Below, one piece after another: positions 1 to 11,272 of a stretch of 64,000 nt of DNA. Position 1 is the first letter of the stretch. The number at the start of each line of letters is the position of its first letter. The stretch lies in NCBI RefSeq assembly GCF_905171765.1, contig NC_053389.1, positions 747,845,146-747,909,145 of the forward strand, written 5' to 3'. A model generated the notes under the pieces. That model saw only the letters and a list, made by a program, of their open reading frames with translations. It was not told where the DNA came from and ran no database searches. Made by a program: the position numbers and the translations under genes. Origin of the DNA: Bufo bufo (Eukaryota; Chordata; Amphibia; Anura; Bufonidae).

Positions 1-713
1 AAGCACAGTTTTGATATAAAAAATATGTGGTCTGAGAAGAAGTCTGTAAGTGTGACCCCGGAAAGAGAGCTAACCCTCATAGTAGAAAAAAAAAATATAT
101 ACACAGTTCACTTCTGCAGTTATATGTGGTGAAAGTGTTTAGTGACGCATTTCAGTACAAAAAGAAAAATATATACGCATTTCACTGTTTCAGTTATTTG
201 TGGTAAAAGCGTTTAGTGGCCTATTTCAGTACAAAAAGAAAATATATTCTCAGTTCACTTCTGCAGTTATATGTGGTGAAAGCGTTTAGTGGCCTATTTC
301 AGTAGAAAAAGAAAGAAAAATATATTCTTTTAGGGGTGTTTATATTTCATTTTTATTTATTTAGTTCAGCTAACAGTATGTCAGACAGAGAAGTGCCGAG
401 CCCTGCACAGGGGAGTGGCAGAGGCCTAAATTTTCTGGCGCAGGTCGCAGTAGAGTAAGGAGGTGTGGCAGCAGGGGTCAGTTTGAGAGGCCTGAGCTAG
501 CGGTCATGTCTTGACCATCAACCCAGCGGTTCTTGACTCGTTTTCCAACTTTGTCGCAAGTGACAGCAGGGCCAGCAGCTTGAGACTAGAGTCACTGTTG
601 AGCAGCTTTTTTCATAGAAAAGAAATTACTCACCAGCAGGTAGACATAGAACAGAACCTGAACCAGAAAGTGGTGGCATACTTGGAGTGGACCCTGCCAG
701 CCATCATTGAAGA
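1..713 (+). pseudogene. hAT transposon remnant: leader plus transposase C-terminus
   Basis: The segment starts with an AT-rich leader containing tandem repeats, followed near 379 by an ATG and a short Gly/Arg-rich stretch. After a presumed internal deletion, a frame from about 580 to 713 reads like the C-terminal dimerisation region of hAT transposases (a Leu-rich start, then KVVAYLEW and an EDPL motif). Many stop codons make it non-functional. At about 713 it joins the protease end of the Gmr1-like element that follows. The hAT assignment rests on the EDPL context and on similar leaders seen in hAT elements; it is moderate, not certain. Confidence 0.45.
105..330 (+). repeat. three tandem ~75-bp repeats in the hAT leader
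   Basis: Three units of about 73-80 bp begin near 105, 178 and 251. Each contains the block TTTAGTG(A/G)C followed by ATTTCAGTA, then a short A-rich run. The first and third are more alike than the middle one. Subterminal tandem repeats of this kind are common in hAT elements, where they may bind transposase; that role is inferred. Confidence 0.7.
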
Positions 714-714
714 T

Positions 715-1024
715 CCGCTGGGCATGGGCTCACGAAGTAGCAGTTGCCCCAAATTTACATTACAAACTTATAATAGGGAGAGACTTTCCGGGCTTCCCGG
801 CACTGTGGCCTGCTATGAGAGTGACTGATACCCATGAGACAGGGGGGAAACCAGAACCCTGGGAATCTGAGACCGAAGGGCTAGCGGTAGGAGTGACCGC
901 CACTTCGGTGGAAGTGGGGGAGACAACCCCTTTAAGTGTGATTGTGGGAGATTTGGAGGACTTGCCGCCAGGTCCTGAATTGGCAGAGCTCCATGTCTCC
1001 GGGGATAATTTTGGTACCTCCTAA
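715..1024 (+). pseudogene. Gmr1-like retropepsin C-terminal end and linker
   Basis: The frame reads VAVAPNL followed by IIGRDFP, which resembles the C-terminal flap and GRD-type strand of a retroelement aspartic protease. The catalytic Asp-Ser/Thr-Gly part is missing upstream, where hAT sequence now lies. An acidic linker of about 60 residues follows before a stop at 1022-1024. It would have matured the Gag-Pol polyprotein; here it is a fragment. Confidence 0.5.
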
Positions 1025-1051
1025 CGTCGGGACCCAACCCTATCCCGCGCC

Positions 1052-2211
1052 TTGGAAAATGTGTTTCCCTGTTTTGTGGTTCATCAGGATATGTTGTATT
1101 GGGTAAACAAACTACGGGGTAAGCCTATTGAACAGTTGGTGGTCCCCAAGGCTTATTGCAAGCTTGTGTTAGATCTAGCCCACCAACGCGTTCTCGGGGG
1201 TGACCTGGGACTGCAGAAAACTCAGGATCATACTCTACAGCGGTTTTACTGGCCCAGCATATTCAAAGAAGTAGAAGAGTTTTGTAAGTATTGCCCGACC
1301 TGCCAGATAACTAGCCCCAGCCACATTTCCATAGTCGTCTAGTACTTCTCCCGATTATCGAAGTAACGTTTGACCGAACAGCTATGGACCTCATAGGCCC
1401 AGTACCGACATCTGCCAGAGGGCATCAACACATCTTAATCATTCTAGACTACGTCACTCGGTACCCGGAGGTGGTGCCACTGCGACATACCTTGGCCAAA
1501 CTCATAGCTAAGGAGTTAATGGAGATGTTTTCCTGAGCAGGACTACCTAAAGAGGTTCTGACCAACCAAGGGACCCCTTTTATGTCCAAGGTGATGAGGG
1601 AACTCTGTAAGTTGCTGCACATAAAACAAATACGGACGTCCGTTTACCATCCGCAAACGGATGGTCTGGTAGAACGGTTTAACCAAACATTAAAAAATAT
1701 GTTAAAAAAGGTAGTGACTAAAGATGGTAAGGACTGAGACCTCCTTCTGCCCTATCTGATGTTCGCAGTGCGAGAGGTACCCCAGGGCTCTACTGGGTTC
1801 TCGCCCTTCGAACTGCTATATGGCAGACACTCTTGCGGTCTCTTGGACGTGGCCAAAGAGGCAAGGGAACAACAACCCACTCCACATAAAAGTGTCATTG
1901 AGTATGTTACCCAGATGCAATATCGGATAGAGACAGTGTTGCCTGTTAATGAGCATATGGAGGCAGCTCAGCGAGCCCAGAGTCGGGTCTATAATTCATA
2001 TGCTCGGGTCCAGATGTTTAACCCGGGTGATCGGGTTTTGGTTCTGGTGCCGACCGTGGACAGTAAGTTCCTGGCTAGGTGGCAGGGGCTCTACGAAGTA
2101 CGCGAGAAAATTGGAGATGTAAACTACAAGGTACACCAGCCAGGGCGGCGAAAGCTGGAGCAGGTTTACCATGTGAATTTACTCAAACCGTGGAAAGATA
2201 GGGAAACCTGA
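1052..2211 (+). pseudogene. Gmr1-like integrase, broken
   Basis: The first part (1052-1342) carries the H2C2 zinc-binding region: two His in the HQRVLGG context and a CKYCPTC pair of Cys. The catalytic core follows from about 1350. The first Asp is in MDLIGPV, the second is replaced by Asn (LTNQGTPF), and the Glu is in HPQTDGLVERF. In-frame stops lie near 1534 and 1737. The C-terminal part, open from 1759 to 2211, has the GPY/F-like block (PGDRVLVL, then ARWQG). The enzyme would join retroelement cDNA to host DNA. It is dead here, but its position before RT is informative. Confidence 0.88.
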
Positions 2212-2278
2212 GGCAGGTTTTCTAGGAGAAAAGGTACCGACCCCTCTGTCTGATGCAAGAAAGGCAGCTGCCTCTGTT

Positions 2279-2599
2279 TTGGACCTAACGAAAGGGTACT
2301 GGCAGGTGCCCTTAACGGAGGCTGCCAAAGAAAAAACTGCCTTCATCACGCCTGAGGGGCTGCATCAATATAAGGTCTTACCCTTTGGTCTGCATGGCGC
2401 TCCCGCCACTTTTCAGCGACTAATGGACATTGTGCTTCGTCCACATCGTCGGTACACTTCGGCTTACCTGGACGATATTGTCATCCACAGTACCGACTGG
2501 GAAAGTCACCTACCCAAAGTGCAGGCTGTAGTGGACTCCCTTCAGAAAGCTGGCCTAACCGCTAACCCAAAAAAGTGCGATAGGGTTAGAAGAGACTAG
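2279..2599 (+). pseudogene. Gmr1-like reverse transcriptase fragment
   Basis: The fragment starts at the DLTKGYWQVPL motif, which holds the first catalytic Asp, and continues through LPFGLHGAPATFQR to the active-site YLDD box at about 2465-2477. The finger region normally upstream is deleted. A frameshift near 2590 ends the frame. The closest relative in the window is the RT in the open frame at 51680-54430, with which it shares long runs of residues. Confidence 0.88.
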
Positions 2600-3290
2600 G
2601 TACCTGTGGTATGTCATTGGGCACGGAGTCATCAAACCCCAAGTGAACAAAATAGAGGCGATACAGAATTGGCCCTGAACAGTCACCACTAGGCAAATAA
2701 AGTCATTCATGGGAAAGGTGGGCTATTACATGAGGTTTGTTCCCCACTTTGCTACTCTAGCTGCGCCCTTGACAGGGCTCTTGAAGGGACGAAAATCAGT
2801 GATGGTTTGCTGGGATGATCAGGCAGAAGAGGCTTTTGCCGCTTTGAAGTTGGCCCTGTGTGGGTCACCAGTTTTGGGAGTTCAGAGGGAGTTTGTTGTA
2901 CAAACGGATGCCTTCGAAGTAGGCCTCGGTGCTGTACTGTCTTAGGAAGTCAACGGGGAGGAGGATCCCATTGTCTTCCTAAGCCGCAAGCTCACCCCAG
3001 CCGAAACCAGGTACAGTATAGTGGAGATAGAATGCCTGGCTATCAAGTTGGCACTCGAGTCTCTCGGCTACTATTTGTTGAAGAGAAAGTTCCGCCTGGT
3101 GAATGACCATTCCCCTCTCAAGTGGATGAGCCAGGCCAAAGACAGGAATGAGCTGGGTCATCAGATGGTTTTTGTCTCTTTAGAACTTTAAGTTCTCTGT
3201 AGAACACAGAGCAGGCCGGTTGCAGGGAAATGCGGTTGCCCTGTCCCGGGTGCATTGTCTGGCATGTGTCCACCCGTCAGGGTTGAACAA
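2600..3290 (+). pseudogene. Gmr1-like RT connection and RNase H, broken
   Basis: Pieces in several frames cover the RT connection (IKPQVNKIEAIQNWP-like, then a YYMRFVPHFA segment near 2720) and RNase H. QTDAFEVGLGAVLS near 2900 holds the first catalytic Asp, DHSPLKWM lies near 3107-3130, and HRAGRLQGN-like residues near 3205. A stop falls at 2943-2945 and frames change after that. The domain would degrade the RNA strand during reverse transcription. Confidence 0.8.
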
Positions 3291-3299
3291 AGGGGGGTA

Positions 3300-3761
3300 T
3301 GTGACACAGTCAGGGGTTGTGTCTGGCAAGGCAGGTATTTTCCTCCCAGCACGTGCGGCTGGGCTTGTTTCCAGCGAGGTGAGGTCAAATACTGGACCGG
3401 AGTTTAAGTGCCGGTCTGGGTTTTGTCAGCACATGGCTGTCCTTAAATAGGCAGCTGGGCTCAGCAGAGATGTTTCTCTGTTTTTGGGATCTTGTGCTGT
3501 ACTGGAGGGCTGATAGCCACATGCTGGGGAAACAGGCCCCCTAAAGCCTGCTGTGGACTACTGGAGGCAGAACTGCCAGCAAGGTGACTTGTGTTATATG
3601 AACTTTCCATTGTGTGTGAATTAACACCAAGACTACAAAGTTACGTACTGTTTTGAGAAATTGCCTCAAGTATGAATAAACACTGACGTTTTGAGTTAAG
3701 AACTTGTATTTTGCCTCTGTACTGTGCCAGCTTACCCTATCTACCAGAGCGAAACCCCATA
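3300..3761 (+). repeat. 3' LTR of the Gmr1-like element
   Basis: The LTR begins TGTGACACAG directly after the polypurine tract and ends CCCCATA. It contains a polyadenylation signal AATAAA at 3675-3680. It is recognisably related to the LTR at 36933-37451: both share the block from GCTGA(T/G)AGCC to CCTAAAGCCTGC and the end CTACCAGAG(C/T)(G/A)AAACCCCA. No matching 5' copy lies in the window, so it ends a truncated element. Confidence 0.75.
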
Positions 3762-3840
3762 GTACTCAGACATCGCTTGGGTCTCAGGAAGTGAGAGAGG
3801 ATAGACTCAACTCTGAGGAGGAGTGGCAGCAGGCAAAAGG

Positions 3841-4425
3841 TCAATCATACGGATGTTGAGGAGGCAGGGTCTCCGCCTCTTTCTTGCTGAAAACATCTGC
3901 AAAACTGGCGTACTGCTGCGGGATTCTAGGCAGGTCTACTGGTACAGTAGGCGTGGAAGCAGGCCAGACCTCAGATAGGCAGGTGGAATGACAGGATGAT
4001 CCCCAACTTAGAATCTGACTGGAGTTCCGGTCCAGAACTAGAGAGTGCTGAGGCAGCCAGGAAAGACCAAGGATAACCGGGTTTATGGATGCTGGCAGCA
4101 TGTAGAAGGAGATCATATCAGAATGCAGAACCCCGATTTGCAGCTTGAGGGGCATAGACACGGAGAGCACTGGCTCAGGGAGTGTCAGTCTATAAACGGA
4201 CGCCACAAACAGAGGCCTTTCGAGACCGATGGTAGAAAGCTGGACCAAAGCCTGCTGAATGAAATTACCGGCCGACCCAGAGTCCAGGAACACAGGCACA
4301 GACAGCTTGACTCCCTTGTGCGAGAGATTCACCGGAACAGAAAGTTTCGGAGAGGACTTCTCTTTGTCTAGGACCACCTCTCCAACAGATCCTAGATATT
4401 GGCGTTTCCCGGATTCTGGGGACAA
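3841..4425 (-). pseudogene. chromovirus retropepsin and RT leader
   Basis: A 194-codon frame holds the aspartic protease. VFLDSGSAGNFI contains the catalytic DSG at about residue 48, and NPVILGLSWLPQH is the second conserved strand. It ends with the segment leading into RT (FADVFSKKEAETLPP), where the element is truncated. Catalytic residues are intact in this piece. It would process Gag and Pol. Confidence in the protease assignment is high; function is lost by truncation. Confidence 0.85.
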
Positions 4426-5309
4426 TTACGCACGAAGTGGGCCTTGCCACAATACAAACACAGGTTCTCTGCTTTGCGGCAAAAACGTTTCTGGTCAGAC
4501 AATCGAAGGAGCTCTATTTGCATGGGCTCTTTAGGTGGGGTGGACTAGAGGAAAGAGAGGCCTCTGGAAGGATGGAGCCAACCCAGGTGGCCTTCTGGTG
4601 CACGCGACCTCCTTAGCGCATTCCTTGACGCGCATATCTATCGTTGTAGCCAAGGTGATTAGGTAATTCAAAGCAGATAGACGTCACGACCAGCTAGTTC
4701 ATCCTTAATCCAGTCAGAAAGGCCCTCTTAGAACAACGCAAGTTGAGCCTCATTGTTCCATGCATGTTCGGCAGCCAGGGTACGAAACTGGATGGCGTAC
4801 TGACCCACAGACGAGGAACCCTGCCATAGACGTGGCAGAGCAGAGGCTGCGGAGGACGTGCGGCCAGGCTCTTCAAAGACCAGCCGGAAGTTAGCCAGAA
4901 AAGACTGCAGACTGGTTGTTTCAGGACCTCCATGTTCCCAAATAGGATTTGCCTAAGCAAGGGCCTCATCAGACAGCAGGGACACAATGAAGGCAACCTT
5001 GGATCGATCAGTGGGAAACCTCTGCCCATGCAACTCAAAGTTGGTCAAACACTGATTCAGGAATCCACAACAGGTTTTTGGATCTCCACCATAGCGTGAA
5101 GGCAGAGGGAGTTGCACACCAGCGGTACACAATTCCGGACTTATTGGTGTGGGAAATGCTGGAGTACCAGTAGCTAGAGACGAGACGACATCCAGATGGG
5201 CAGCCACATTTTGGAAGAACTGAATTAAGATATGCTGACGTTCACACTGGTGCTTTACTTTGCGTAACAGTTCCTGAACGACAGGCTTTGGATGACCAGC
5301 GGGGTCCAC
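4426..5309 (-). pseudogene. chromovirus Gag, with stop codons and frameshift
   Basis: The minus-strand frame starts near 5309 at a GTG where the family would have ATG. It shows the Sushi-type capsid motif LPLPSRYGGDP followed by RFPTDRSKVAFI. A stop near 4953 interrupts it. The rest continues in overlapping frames (SLQSFLANFRLVFEEPGR, then GLSDWIKDELAGR) to the nucleocapsid near 4425-4480. The zinc knuckle there reads CLYCGKAHFVRNC, one residue shorter than the standard C-x2-C-x4-H-x4-C. Gag would form the particle and bind RNA. Confidence 0.82.
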
Positions 5310-5324
5310 GGTCTCAGTGTACTA

Positions 5325-6114
5325 TCACGGATCATCGGGTGTGAACCCACTGTCCCACTGACTGGCTATACTCTGGAGGGGCGTGTCTAAGCAACTACCT
5401 GGTTTTCACTAGAGCCTCTGATGGCGAGGATAGACTTGAGCAGTTAGGGTAGTTGCCAGGGGCTACTCCAGAGCAATCCCAAAGTCAGTGGCAGCTGTTC
5501 CAGGCGGACCAGGAGGTACCTGAGTAGGTACATGAAGTATAAGGGTAGTCAGGCAAACAGAGACGTTACCAGGAGCAACGGTGCAGGACCGAAGAATGCA
5601 GCAGAGACGTGGTCAGATAGGCAATAGATCAGGGCAGGCGATACAGATACAGGTCAGGCAATCTGGTTGAGCAACAGGAGAGTCAAAGCAAGCAGGCAGG
5701 GATCAGACGATAAGCAGAATCCAGGAACGAAGTTAGATCAGAAGCACATGTGAGTATCAGGAACTAACAAATGCAAGGACCTTGACACTGGGGCATCTGG
5801 GAAGAGGGCTGAGCTACTATAGCACCTGCAGGAGAGCCAGGGTTGGTCAGCGAGGTCAGCTTACCTAACCCACACAGCCCAGGGAGTGATGTGCTTCACC
5901 CATAGAGCAGTGTAACATGAACCCAGCCGAACACAGGCTGTGATTAGGGCTGAGTAGAAGCTGTGGAGCCGAATCCTCAGAAGCAATAGCAGAAACAGAG
6001 CCCAGGACCACAGCGGTGAAATGGGAAGCACCGGCCACAGGTCACCACTGGGCGCGGTGCTCGGAACTGCGGCCATAGGCGGGCGAACAGCGGCATGCAG
6101 CAGCCTCTGTTACA
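5325..6114 (-). repeat. 5' LTR and leader of the truncated chromovirus
   Basis: The minus strand begins TGTAACAGAGGCTGC at 6114, which fits an LTR 5' end, and reaches the gag start near 5309. No second LTR copy is present in the window, so the inner border and primer binding site cannot be fixed. The assignment rests on position and on the TG start. Confidence 0.5.
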
Positions 6115-6324
6115 CAGGTAACTTTTGCAACCTTTCTCTCTCACTCACTCAGTTTTTATTTCTGTATTTCCATAGTATCCATAGTAGTAATGAGGTGCAG
6201 TCCTCCAATAGGTGGCCTGTCTGTCCCTTTAATATAGCAGGGAAGTCTATAGCCAAAGTATAGGTGTTACCTTCTCTGACAGTTACTCACCAGTCTAATT
6301 GTATTGCTGCAAAACTTTCAGGGG
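6115..6324. other. short unassigned spacer
   Basis: This is host flank between the truncated chromovirus and the 10.1-kb TIR unit. Its last eight bases (6317-6324) match seven of the eight bases at 16430-16437 and are read as the left target-site duplication of that unit. Confidence 0.5.
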
Positions 6325-6929
6325 TAGTGTTGAGCGCGAATATTCGAATAGCAAAAATTTTTATAGAATATCGGCACTTCGCTAATTCGCGAATATTTCG
6401 CATATAGTGCTATATATTCGTTATTTCAAATATTCTTTATTTTTTATTTTTTTATTGTTACCCTAGTTTTCAAAAGGCGGTACTTTTAAGAGATGATTCC
6501 CTGCTCTCTGCTCGCTCAAGTCAGTGCCCGTTGCCGGCTCTATCTACTTCCCGTGCGCATGGAGCGTCCCCATCACCATGGGAACGCCTCCATGCTAGAA
6601 TGTACTGTTGGATTTGAGAATCAGGTTGCAAACGAATGCGAGTGCAATGCGAATAATATAGCTTGAATAAATCGCATAACGATTTTAACTTGTACCTGGT
6701 TTACAATGGTTGGCTTTCTTGAATTAGCGAAGATGGAGAATATTTCGCTTTGACTAATAAATATATTAGTCATCCTCGTTAATTGAAAGTAATTTAGTAA
6801 ACCAGGTCTAAGTTGAAATCCCAATGCGATTAATTCTAGTTATATTAATCGCATTGCGATTTTAACTTGCAGCTGGGTCTCTAATGGAATGGGTCAGCTT
6901 GCTAGAATTAACCAAGTTAACGAATATGG

Positions 6930-7285
6930 AATCTAGCAGTGCTAATTTGTAATCGCAATGTGATAATATTTGCTATTATTATTAACCGCATTGCGAATCC
7001 AACTTTTATAATCCACTATTCTTAGATATAGTACTATATTCGTTATCCGACCGTTAATTCTCCCAATACCACCATTATCAAAATCGCCTAAGTTGTAATC
7101 GCAATGCGATAATATTTGCTATTATTAACCGCATTGCAAATCCAACTTTTATAATACACTATTCTGACATACAGTACTATATTTGTTTTATTAGTTAATT
7201 CTACCAATACCACCTATAGCAAAATCTCAAAAGCTGGAATTGCAATGCAATAATATTAGTCGCATTTCGAATCCAACACTATTGC
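6930..7285. repeat. left subterminal tandem repeats with palindromic core
   Basis: About 2.5 units of roughly 135-150 bp begin near 6945, 7093 and 7225. Each has an inverted core (GTAATCGCAATGCGAT, later ATCGCATTGCGAATCCAAC) able to form a stem-loop, then a TACTATATTCGTTA block and a CTACCAATACCACC block. The same unit recurs in the same orientation at 15515-15790 near the other end. Weaker GCAATGCGA palindromes extend outward to about 6640. Confidence 0.75.
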
Positions 7286-7799
7286 TAAAAGATTCGTATT
7301 GCTTGTATTGTTATAGTTAACAAGTGACCACTACATTAAATGTTAAATGTTAAATGTCCACCATCGGTATTACTGACGGTCACGGACATTAGCCGTGGGT
7401 GTATGCAGCCACACAAAGCAGGTGGCCACGGCGCCCGCATAAGGATTGATCCATGTTTAATTATTCTGCTAGATGAAGTATAGCTACTGTTAAGGGGGCT
7501 ATTAATTATTGATATTTATGCAAATCTCAATAATTCATATTCATAAATAAGCGTGAGTAATTTAGTGATGACTCCGCCTATTTATGCCTAAATCATATAT
7601 AGATATACCTAACTATGTGAACTAGCTAACTACCTCTGTTACCTATACACTCCACTGAACTACACTACGTGCGACTATTGCTGCGGCGCCTTACTACTAC
7701 AAAAGACTACACACTGTGCTTAAATAAAAGGTATTTATTAACACACTATACGTCACAGTATAATATATTTGCTTATAACTACATATATCTATATCAAGG
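7286..7799. other. unassigned AT-rich segment
   Basis: No coding frame is convincing. A palindrome-like pair CATAAATAAGCG and CGCCTATTTATG lies near 7540-7585, and an AATAAA occurs near 7722. It could be part of an old LTR, but no matching copy is present in the window. Confidence 0.3.
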
Positions 7800-8640
7800 G
7801 AATAGATATATATAGTTATAGCATCACTCAGCAATATAAGTAAGCACACTATAACAACACACTAATACAGTTCTAACTACACTAACACAGTCCCAAGTCC
7901 ACCCCAGGATCTAACTACAATTACAATAATACACTTACATACACACAAATATCAGTAACCCACCCACCTGGCTACTCACTGTCCCTACGGGGTACAAGGG
8001 GTTTAATCACACAATTGTGGCACTGCAGGGGTTAATACATGCAGGCCAAGGAACATGGGGTAGTAACTATGCAGGGGTAACCCAAGAAAGGGTTAACAAG
8101 GCAGCAGCAGTAAAGGGGCTACTGCTGGGGCTACACACAGGGTAATGCGGGGGTTAATGCTCTGCAGGGACTTGCAGGGCAGAGCAGGGCTGAGGCAGGG
8201 CAGCATGTAGTGAAGGGGTTAATGGTCAGGGACAATAATACAAGTCTAATTATGCGCTATATCTATAAATATTTATAGATCGATGGTTATAAATATATAT
8301 ACATATAGACGCACACACCACAATACAAACCTAACTACACTAGACAATTCCCAATTCCATCCCACACTCTAGCTATACAATACACATACATACATTCCTT
8401 AGCAGCCCACCCAACCTGGCTCTAAGCTATCCCTATGGGAGGCAAAGGGTTAACACGCACTCAGCTGCTACTGGAGTAAGCAGGCAGCAGTGAAGGGGTA
8501 GGATTACAGGGCAGCTACAGGGGTAACTGGGGCTGCCTCAAGGGTACAGGCTCATCAGGGATTAATGCTGAGGCAAGGCAGTATGCAGTGAAGGGGTTAA
8601 TGGTCAGGGCTCTGCAGGGACAGGGAATAGGGGTAAATCG
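7800..8640. repeat. diverged tandem duplication, two ~400-bp units
   Basis: The segments 7800-8235 and about 8255-8620 align in the same order. Each has an AT-rich TATAGATATA start, a CTAACTACACTA block, CCACCC(A)ACCTGGCT, repeated GGGGTTAA motifs, and the end GCAGTGAAGGGGTTAATGGT. Divergence is substantial with many indels. No protein is encoded. The role is unknown. Confidence 0.6.
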
Positions 8641-10194
8641 GGGCAGGAGTATTAGGGGTCTGGAGGGAAAGGGTTACTCAGCCATCTCCAGGGGCATGTG
8701 GCCTCTCTTCCCTCAGGGAGCTGTTCCCATGTGTCTCTGATTGTAGTCTGGTTCCAAGAGAGCTGTACCTTTGTCCTGCTTGGGCTAATATAGCCCAAAA
8801 GCAGCCCCCTCCTCCTTTAACAGGAGGGTGATGACATCATCGTGGGTGTGTGACGGAATGCTTGAACTGAATCAGTTGCCCCCCCCCCCCCCCGAGGCTA
8901 GCTCAGGAATCAAAAGACTTCCTGCCCAAGGTGTAAATGAGAGCATCCCCCCAGATGCCACAATCACACGCCTACGTCATAACAGAACTAGGCTGACCAA
9001 TATATACACATATACATACATGTACATATACACAATATCATAAATGGGCAGTAATAAGCCCACCTGCATATGGATATATTATACATAGAGATGCATGCTG
9101 ACAAGGGGGCATACATACATCTCCATGTATACACCCATACCACCTGGACCGGCCCATGCAAAAGGGCCAATATATATGCATATATGTAAGGGCATATATA
9201 CATATATATTTAAATCCAACACTTCCCTCAACAGCTACGTCATTGGGTGTGAAGCGGTAAATGATTATGGTACAAATTATACTTGTTACATAACACTACA
9301 ATGTCTGTAACATGTATGTATGGATAGCAGACAAATATCTCTCATATGCACATAGCACCTCTATTTACGTGCTACACACTGTATATCCCACGCTATAAAA
9401 CCCACACCAACCCCCCCTCCACCCTTAAACCCTCCACCACCTTAAACCCTCCTCCATCAACTCCCCCCCACCTCCTCACTCATTTATGAGAAGTAATGAT
9501 TGACCTCCAGTATTTCAGTATTCGCTGGTTCATTTACCATAACCCAGGGTGCACCACGTGGAGGCAAACCAGCTGTACACCCCATACCGTACCGTCACCT
9601 CACTACACAGGTACACCTCTCCTCAGATGGCGATTGGCCAATACCCCATTGCTCATACCCCACACACATACAATTTAAATACAATGTAATGTTATAACGG
9701 TAACCTAAAATCAAATATTTTCCATTTATAGCCATCATTTTTTTTTAACATTTTGGTGACATGATCACATTTATTACTAATACTTGTATTTTAAAAGTTT
9801 TGGATTACATGTATGCATGTTGTACAAGGTCTATGATTGGACCTGATCCCGTCACGCGTGCTGCTAAGAGCGCCACAGTCCGCTGTATTCGGTTTGATTT
9901 GTGGCACACACATGACCACCGGCACAAGAAAATAATCATAGTGAATAAGTGGTGCGACCATAAGCGGCGCCATGTCTATTACCCAGTTTCCATGTAACGG
10001 CGGCTGCTGTGTGTAATGATAATGAATTATTACTTTGGCCCAGACTAAATTGTCCGCACTGTAACCCCATTGGTTACAATAAAACAAAACACAATAAATT
10101 TGATAGAACAATAAAGTTTACTAAAACAATCTTTTCAAATAAAGATAAATATTAATTAACATAAATAACAGAAGCCCAAAAAAAAGGAAAAAAA
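8641..10194. other. unassigned sequence with simple-sequence tracts
   Basis: It contains a run of about 15 C near 8880-8894, an AT-rich stretch of TATATACA repeats (8998-9210) and a C-rich strand around 9405-9475. Short open frames here look random, since their composition follows the simple repeats. Nothing is recognised as a gene. Confidence 0.4.
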
Positions 10195-10358
10195 TTAGGG
10201 TAAACTTTTCATTCTTTTCTGCTCTTGGAGCAGTTCATCAAGGGCCTTTTGGTTGCCTCCTCCATTAGGCCGAGCTGGTGGGATAATTGGAGCTTCAGCT
10301 CCCTTATCTTGCGCATCTGCAGCGCCCTGAACTGCCTCATCCGTTCACGCTGCTACCG
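10195..10358 (-). pseudogene. exon 3 (last) of Myb/SANT-like gene
   Basis: On the minus strand an AG acceptor (ATAAATGCAG) precedes 10358. Reading in the phase left by exon 2 gives an acidic, Ala-rich linker, then PPARPNGGGNQKALDELLQE and a stop at 10195-10197. The C-terminal LDELLQEQKR segment could form a short helix or coiled coil. One in-frame TGA lies near the start, consistent with CGA-to-TGA decay. The phase match with exon 2 supports a real terminal exon, but no homologue can be checked here. Confidence 0.4.
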
Positions 10359-10639
10359 CTGCATTTATTATTTTTTTTATCATGTTGTTGTGAGCTGTAA
10401 AAGTAAAGGAAATAAAAATTTTAAATGTACTTTAAAAGACAATCATTGATTGGTGTATAAAGCAGATGATATTTTTTTTATCACAATCCGTTATATATTG
10501 GTTTAGTTAGGATTAATAATAGTTCTTTTGACTTTAGGGTTATGGACTTAGTAGTTAAGTTAATGCTTTTTATGTAGATTAATTACTTTATAGTGTTCAT
10601 GTTTTATATTACTGTTGTGTGTTGTACGTACTTTGTTGC

Positions 10640-10746
10640 CTGTTTTATAGTTTTTACACTTGTAGGATGACAGGCCGAACTGGATGGACAAATGTCTTTT
10701 TTCGGCCTTATGTACTATGTTACTATGTTACTATGTTACTATGTTA
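10640..10746 (+). repeat. CR1/L2-type LINE 3' tail with 8-bp microsatellite
   Basis: The fragment reads GGCCGAACTGGATGGACAAA, then a T-run and CGGCCTTATG, and ends in four to five copies of TTACTATG. CR1/L2 group LINEs end in short direct repeats rather than poly(A), so this is a heavily 5'-truncated copy on the plus strand. Confidence 0.75.
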
Positions 10747-11264
10747 CACCGTTTTTTAGATAAATATTAATATGGTTTTGTGCACTTTATTTTTTAGTCT
10801 AAGAAAATTTTTATATATTGGATGCTCGTTACATCTTAATTAAATTGTATGCCTCATTGAGATACTTTATGGAAACCAGTACACCAGTAACATCAGCTTG
10901 CTGTAAAAAAAACTTTTTATGTGGATTTAATTAGGGTCCGGGTTTTGGACTGAGTGCCCAGACAGATATAGTGGCACAGGTCACTCTCGTACTCCATCAA
11001 GGGTTTTTATAAAGTGGGGATTAAAAATGCTGTTCTTTTCAAGTGTGGAAAGGAGATGTGAAAACTGAACCTGCAGAGAAATGAGCATGGTCTCTGACAG
11101 ACCCTAAAGAGTGGTGATATACTAATCTTTTTGTTACACTGCTTGGAGTGAACGCAAAGTGTAGGACTTTAGGTTATGCAATATCTGTAAAAATTAGAGT
11201 TTGAACTTAAACTTGTTTATAATTGTTTGCTTGAATAAAATCTGCCTGTGGTGAAGACTAAACT
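10747..11264. other. unassigned intronic-type sequence
   Basis: This AT-rich stretch lies between the LINE tail and the hAT MITE. It would be intron 2 of the Myb/SANT-like gene if that gene model is right. I see no further exon in it. Confidence 0.3.
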
Positions 11265-11272
11265 GACACCTG

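Larger units (their letters stand above)
714..3299 (+). mobile_element. Gmr1-like Ty3/Gypsy internal region, decayed (PR end, IN, RT, RNase H)
   Basis: The order of domains is protease end, integrase, reverse transcriptase, RNase H, then polypurine tract and LTR. Placing integrase before RT is the hallmark of Gmr1-like Ty3/Gypsy elements. The 5' LTR and gag are missing, the RT N-terminus is deleted around 2215-2280, and stops or frameshifts break every domain. The polypurine tract AAAGGGGGG lies at about 3289-3297, just before the LTR. A second, younger copy of the same lineage lies at 51082-54853. Confidence 0.85.
3790..6114 (-). mobile_element. chromovirus-type Ty3/Gypsy element, 5' half only (minus strand)
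   Basis: Read on the minus strand it runs from LTR/leader (6114 down to about 5325) through gag, a CCHC knuckle and protease to the start of RT, where it is cut off near 3841. Gag and protease resemble the Sushi-type chromoviruses of fish and amphibians. The second chromovirus at 25950-33058 has the same orientation and general plan but is a different family by sequence. The 3' half is missing and the cut abuts the Gmr1 LTR within about 80 bp. Confidence 0.8.

Noticed and set aside
1..3761. Functional retroelement at the left edge
   Set aside because: Stops and frameshifts interrupt every domain, the second integrase Asp is replaced by Asn, and the RT N-terminus is deleted.
9791..10111. 106-codon minus-strand frame as a gene
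   Set aside because: No domain, no initiation or splice context, and it is not in phase with the proposed Myb/SANT-like exons.
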